NCBI GenBank assembly: GCA_934176955.1
Contig: CAKPOS010000004.1
Location: 36,752 to 100,751 of the forward strand
Direction: 5' to 3'
Length of the DNA: 64,000 nucleotides
DNA from: an uncultured Bacilli bacterium
GTDB taxonomy: Bacteria > Bacillota_I > Bacilli_A > RF39 > UBA660
The stretch's first letter is position 1; every line of letters begins with the position of its first letter. Below the pieces are notes generated by a model that ran no database searches, was not told where the DNA came from, and saw nothing but the letters and a program-made list of their open reading frames with translations. Positions 60,812 to 64,000 of this stretch are shown here, in pieces. A program made the translations under genes and the position numbers.

Positions 60812-61063
60812 TTAGTTTGTAACATTACTTACAATTAATCTTTTTATTTCTTTATCGCTTAGTATTTTTCCTTGACTAATAATTCTATCATTAATTACTA
60901 ATGCAGGAATCATACTAACGTTATAGTTCTTTTTGTCAGTAGTATGATTTAATTCTTCAATCTTAACATCTTTATTCATTTTCTTACTGACTTGTATAAT
61001 CATGTTTTTAAGACGTTTTCCGGTTGAACAGTTAGAACCGACAATCTTTATTTCGATAAGCAT
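60812..61063 (-). CDS. Small thioredoxin-fold protein lacking the second active-site Cys
   Basis: An 83-residue protein with the thioredoxin/glutaredoxin-like fold (KIVGSNCSTGKRLKNMI, then the cis-Pro region MIPALVINDRI). The usual CxxC is CSTG, so only one Cys remains and a dithiol mechanism is excluded. Relatives are small thioredoxin-like proteins of unknown role. AAGGAAGGTG precedes the ATG at 61063. It converges on ligA. Confidence 0.7.
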   Translation of the reverse strand: MLIEIKIVGSNCSTGKRLKNMIIQVSKKMNKDVKIEELNHTTDKKNYNVSMIPALVINDRIISQGKILSDKEIKRLIVSNVTN

Positions 61064-61172
61064 CACCTTCCTTTCAACTAAATTCAGTATACAACTAAAT
61101 TATGGGAGAAATGTCGAATAATTTTGTTAATATATAGAAATTTTTAGAATACGCTAAAGTAGGTGATATTGG

Positions 61173-62183
61173 ATGAAAAGAAATCTTTTTCTTCTGTTAG
61201 TATCAATGCTTTTTATTTTAATTTTAATTTATTTTTATGACCAAAAAGAACAATTTTTAAATAAAAGATGGCAACCAAATGAAAATATCAATATAGAATA
61301 TCCCTATTTTAATCGTGAATCTATTGATCGATATATTCAGCAGTATTTAAATTCTTATTTAGATAAAGATGATTATTCTTTATTTATTGACTATGATTAT
61401 TTTGAAGAAGAAGAGAAATTTCGTTTGCTTTTTTATATTTATGAAGAAGAAGATGTTATGATAAAAGAAAGTGTTAAAGAATTTTTATTAGATGTAAAGA
61501 ATGATCAGGTACTTAAAGTATCTATGGTAAAGCCTGTATTAAAAGAGGAAGAAAAATTTTATCCAGGAATGATTCGGGTAGATAAGCCAATGATTGCTCT
61601 TACTTTTGATGATGGACCAAATCATAATACAAATAAGGTTTTAGACATTTTAGAGAAATATCAAGTAAAGGCTACTTTTTTTATTTTAGGATGTAATATT
61701 TTAAATCATGAAGAAATTATAAAGAGAATGAATGATTTGAATATGGAGATAGGCAATCATATGTATACGCATAAACTACTTACAAGATTAAAAAATGAGG
61801 AAATAAAGGAAGAAGTAAAGGTTGTTGATGAGGCTATTTTTTCCATTATTGGAAGATATCCGACTTTGATTAGACCTAGTTATGGAACTTATAATAAAAG
61901 AATTCAAAGTATTTTAGCGCGTCCTATTATCATTTGGAATATTGATACTTTAGATTGGAAATATCATAGTTCTAAAAATATTTATAAGAGGGTAATGAGA
62001 GATGTTAGTGATGGAGATATTATCTTAATGCATGATATTTATCGTGCGACAGCGAATAGTCTAGACTTAATTATTCCTAAACTTTTAAATGAGGGCTATC
62101 AATTTGTTACTGTATCAGAACTTTTATATTATAAAGATATTAAAATAAAAGATGGAGTAGTTTATCATCATGCAAATAAATAG
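61173..62183 (+). CDS. Membrane-anchored polysaccharide deacetylase
   Basis: A 336-residue exported protein: N-terminal membrane segment (about 4-21), a linker domain (about 35-125) and a NodB catalytic domain. Its motifs are IALTFDDGPNHNT (TFDDG), GNHMYTHKLL (HxxxxH), RPSYGTYNKR and WNIDTLDW, with ILMHD at the end. It removes N-acetyl groups from peptidoglycan or another polysaccharide outside the cell; the two-domain layout resembles peptidoglycan N-acetylglucosamine deacetylases (PgdA-like). GTAGGTG precedes the ATG. Confidence 0.88.
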   Translation: MKRNLFLLLVSMLFILILIYFYDQKEQFLNKRWQPNENINIEYPYFNRESIDRYIQQYLNSYLDKDDYSLFIDYDYFEEEEKFRLLFYIYEEEDVMIKESVKEFLLDVKNDQVLKVSMVKPVLKEEEKFYPGMIRVDKPMIALTFDDGPNHNTNKVLDILEKYQVKATFFILGCNILNHEEIIKRMNDLNMEIGNHMYTHKLLTRLKNEEIKEEVKVVDEAIFSIIGRYPTLIRPSYGTYNKRIQSILARPIIIWNIDTLDWKYHSSKNIYKRVMRDVSDGDIILMHDIYRATANSLDLIIPKLLNEGYQFVTVSELLYYKDIKIKDGVVYHHANK

Positions 62184-62210
62184 AACCAGGGTTTCTGATT
62201 CTATTTATTT
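62174..62210. terminator. Bidirectional terminator
   Basis: AAATAAATAGAA and TTCTATTTATTT form a 12-bp stem with a 13-base loop between the deacetylase gene and the convergent hypothetical gene. Confidence 0.75.
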
Positions 62211-62931
62211 ATTGTACAAAAACAGTAGTACTATAGGATTTTAAATTATTTTTAATGGTATAAAATACTTCAAGATTTCCTTCCCTAGAAAGATATAGTT
62301 TATAGTTATTATCAATATCATTTATAGTATAGTTTGTTGAGTCTGTTTTATTCCATTTATTAATATTTTTAGTAATTGCTTTGAGTACATCTTCGTTTTT
62401 TAAAGAATATAAATCAAATATTTCATCGTTGGATAACATTCTATTTTTCTTTGTATCATAGATATAGGAATTATAAGAAGTTGTTTTTTCATTTGTGCAA
62501 ACATCGATTCCTGTAAATTCGTAAGCAATTCCAACCAAATCTTTTGTTTCATATAAAAATTCAGCCATCATGTAAATTTTTCTGTAGTTATAGATATCTC
62601 TAACAGCATCACATTCTTGAGCATCTAAATTAGAATGAATTGTTTCTATAAATTTTTCTTCTACTATAGAATTTGTTTCTTCTATAGCGTTATTTAATAG
62701 GGGATAGGATTTATCTGTAGAAATATATCTTAAAGTATTTCCTACATATTTACATCTTTCATCTTTTTCGTTTTTACAATGATTAAATTCTTGAGGAGAT
62801 ACTTTAAATATTTCTTCTTTTGGATTATTAGTAGGTTTCTTAAGATTTTTAATTACTAAAAATCCTAAGAAACATAAAGTAACGCTAATTAAAATAGTCA
62901 ATATGATAATTAATATTTTTTTCTTTTTCAT
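62209..62931 (-). CDS. Membrane-anchored hypothetical protein
   Basis: A 240-residue protein with an N-terminal membrane anchor (about 5-28) and an outer domain with five Cys, some of which could pair (FNHCKNEKDERCKYVG, QECDAV, DVCTNE). The rest is mixed alpha/beta and not recognised. AAAGGAG precedes the ATG. It lies 13 bp downstream of the large repeat-containing surface protein gene and is probably co-transcribed with it. Confidence 0.65.
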   Translation of the reverse strand: MKKKKILIIILTILISVTLCFLGFLVIKNLKKPTNNPKEEIFKVSPQEFNHCKNEKDERCKYVGNTLRYISTDKSYPLLNNAIEETNSIVEEKFIETIHSNLDAQECDAVRDIYNYRKIYMMAEFLYETKDLVGIAYEFTGIDVCTNEKTTSYNSYIYDTKKNRMLSNDEIFDLYSLKNEDVLKAITKNINKWNKTDSTNYTINDIDNNYKLYLSREGNLEVFYTIKNNLKSYSTTVFVQ

Positions 62932-62944
62932 GTTTTCTCCTTTC

Positions 62945-64000
62945 TTATCCGATACAAGTGCTTGGGCAATCAGTCTTTGCAGCTTTTTTGGTTGATCTTA
63001 GACATCCAGTCCAAATATAATATCCGCTATCAGTAACAGAGTATTTTCCAGATGTACGCTTTATTTCTACGCTAGTTGGATTACTACTAGAACTATATAA
63101 ATCATTAGAACAGTCTCTCCAATCTGCTACGGCATTTAAACAAGTATATCCATTTCTACATAAATACATTGTTGTTGTTGTAGATGCTGGAGCATCTTTT
63201 TTCCAAACGGCATATAAATCAGTGGAAGGAGAATTATTACTTATCCAGTTATCAGTAACATTAGCAGCAGTACTGTGATTTTTACTGGTTGCACTAGGAG
63301 AGAATGCCCAACCTAATAAAGTGTATCCACTTCTACTCCACTTAACACTAAATTGGTTATCAGAATCACCTTGAGTAAAAGTTTGACTTTTGGTTGTAGT
63401 ATCATTACTATTGTAATTTCTATGGAAAGTAACTTTTACTTTTTTGGGTTTAGCTGTCCAGTGTGCATAAATGGTTGTATCCTTGTTAATCCTGTTGGAA
63501 GTAGAAACTTTAGATCCACCACTAGATGATGTATACCAACCATCAAAAGAATAACCACTTCTAGAAGGTGTACAAGATAAATCATAATTTGCATTTGCGT
63601 TTAATGTTTTAGATGAACAACTAGTACCACCATTACTATCATAAGTAAGGGTATATTTAGTAGGAGTAGGGGTAGGTGTACTATTTGCTGTCCAATGTGC
63701 ATAAACTGTTGTACTTTGAGTAATTCTATCTGATGAGTAAACTCTATATCCACCACTAGATGATGTATACCAGCCATCAAAAGAATAACCACTTTTAGAA
63801 GGTGTACAAGATAAATCATAGTAATCGTTATATTCTAGTGTTTTTGTTTGGCAATAAGATCCACCGTTACTATCAAAGTAAAGATAATAATAAGTAGGGC
63901 TAGGTGTACTGTCTGCTGTCCAGTGTGCATAAACTGTTGTACTTTGAGTAATTCTATCTGATGAGTAAACTCTATATCCACCACTAGATGATGTATACCA
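62945..64000 (-). CDS. Large surface protein with InlB/Listeria-type repeats, C-terminal part
   Basis: The minus-strand frame is open from the window's right edge to a stop at 62945, so about 351 C-terminal residues are seen and the start lies beyond 64000. It contains at least three repeats of 76-78 residues, each with GYSFDGWYTSSSGG and TTVYAHWTA, the InlB B-repeat (Listeria-Bacteroides repeat) pattern, separated by Thr/Pro/Ser linkers. A more divergent repeat (GWAFSPS, DLYAVW) and a Cys-rich C-terminal domain follow (MYLCRNGYTC, DWRDCSN, IWTGCLRS, DCPSTCIG). No LPXTG is visible. It is likely an adhesin or surface-structure protein. Confidence 0.75.
   Translation of the reverse strand, partial: WYTSSSGGYRVYSSDRITQSTTVYAHWTADSTPSPTYYYLYFDSNGGSYCQTKTLEYNDYYDLSCTPSKSGYSFDGWYTSSSGGYRVYSSDRITQSTTVYAHWTANSTPTPTPTKYTLTYDSNGGTSCSSKTLNANANYDLSCTPSRSGYSFDGWYTSSSGGSKVSTSNRINKDTTIYAHWTAKPKKVKVTFHRNYNSNDTTTKSQTFTQGDSDNQFSVKWSRSGYTLLGWAFSPSATSKNHSTAANVTDNWISNNSPSTDLYAVWKKDAPASTTTTMYLCRNGYTCLNAVADWRDCSNDLYSSSSNPTSVEIKRTSGKYSVTDSGYYIWTGCLRSTKKAAKTDCPSTCIG
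63460..64000 (-). repeat. Tandem repeats of 228-234 bp in the surface-protein gene
   Basis: The segment ending in GATGATGTATACCA recurs at 63538, 63772 and 64000, giving periods of 234 and 228 bp. The two right-hand copies are nearly identical; the left one is more diverged. The array continues beyond the window. Confidence 0.85.

Noticed and set aside
1..64000. CRISPR array, rRNA operon or IS element with transposase
   Set aside because: I saw no regularly spaced short repeats of CRISPR type, no rRNA-like sequence and no transposase gene in the window.

Overview
The window is very AT-rich Gram-positive DNA. Purine-rich ribosome binding sites are strong, a TGTTATAAT-type extended -10 recurs, and UGA is used as a normal stop. 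The housekeeping genes are Bacillota-type: a dnaG-rpoD-trmK operon, smc, uvrC, ligA, queA, murE with the DNPR signature of meso-diaminopimelate ligases, nadK and the cinA C-terminal domain. GerQ (spore coat) and a CwlD-type amidase point to a spore-forming ancestry or lifestyle. I infer an uncultured, probably gut-associated member of the Bacilli (Erysipelotrichales/RF39-like). The species cannot be named from this window.

Layout. 1-9.9 kb: end of a UbiB-type kinase, then mostly minus-strand genes for the cell envelope (CwlD, phospholipase-C-like protein, M14 peptidase, MurE, LemA, GerQ, phosphoesterase, CPBP protease). 10-12.2 kb: an AAA-ATPase/PD-(D/E)XK gene and a hypothetical gene. 12.5-16.5 kb: a complete but apparently decaying diversity-generating retroelement (DGR). 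Its order is target protein 1, a MutS-domain-I-like accessory remnant, Avd, template repeat, frameshifted reverse transcriptase, and target protein 2. 16.5-32 kb: cinA, nadK, a CopZ-like protein, a Xre regulator, a RhuM-Fic fusion, membrane and surface proteins, a dGTPase-like HD protein, and a TetR/YhgE pair with a clear promoter and operator. 32-36 kb: ASCH, GNAT and amidoligase-like genes.

36-42 kb: uvrC, whose last 243 bp are duplicated 1.9 kb downstream. The two copies bracket two very AT-rich genes, one of them a HEFIH metalloprotease-like protein. 42-54.8 kb: smc, a DUF4143-type ATPase, a MacB/FtsX-like ABC exporter, queA and the dnaG-rpoD-trmK operon. 54.88-57.82 kb: a very small (2.9 kb) integrated element at the 3' end of tRNA-His(GTG). 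It is bounded by 19-bp direct repeats and carries an HUH replication initiator, two small proteins (one RHH-like), strong hairpins and a tyrosine recombinase. 58-64 kb: GlpQ-like phosphodiesterase, ligA, a polysaccharide deacetylase, and the C-terminal part of a large surface protein with InlB/Listeria-type repeats.

The most interesting features are the DGR with two paralogous targets, the miniature integrative replicon at tRNA-His, and the uvrC-3'-end-flanked cargo. All three look like accessory insertions into otherwise ordinary chromosome.
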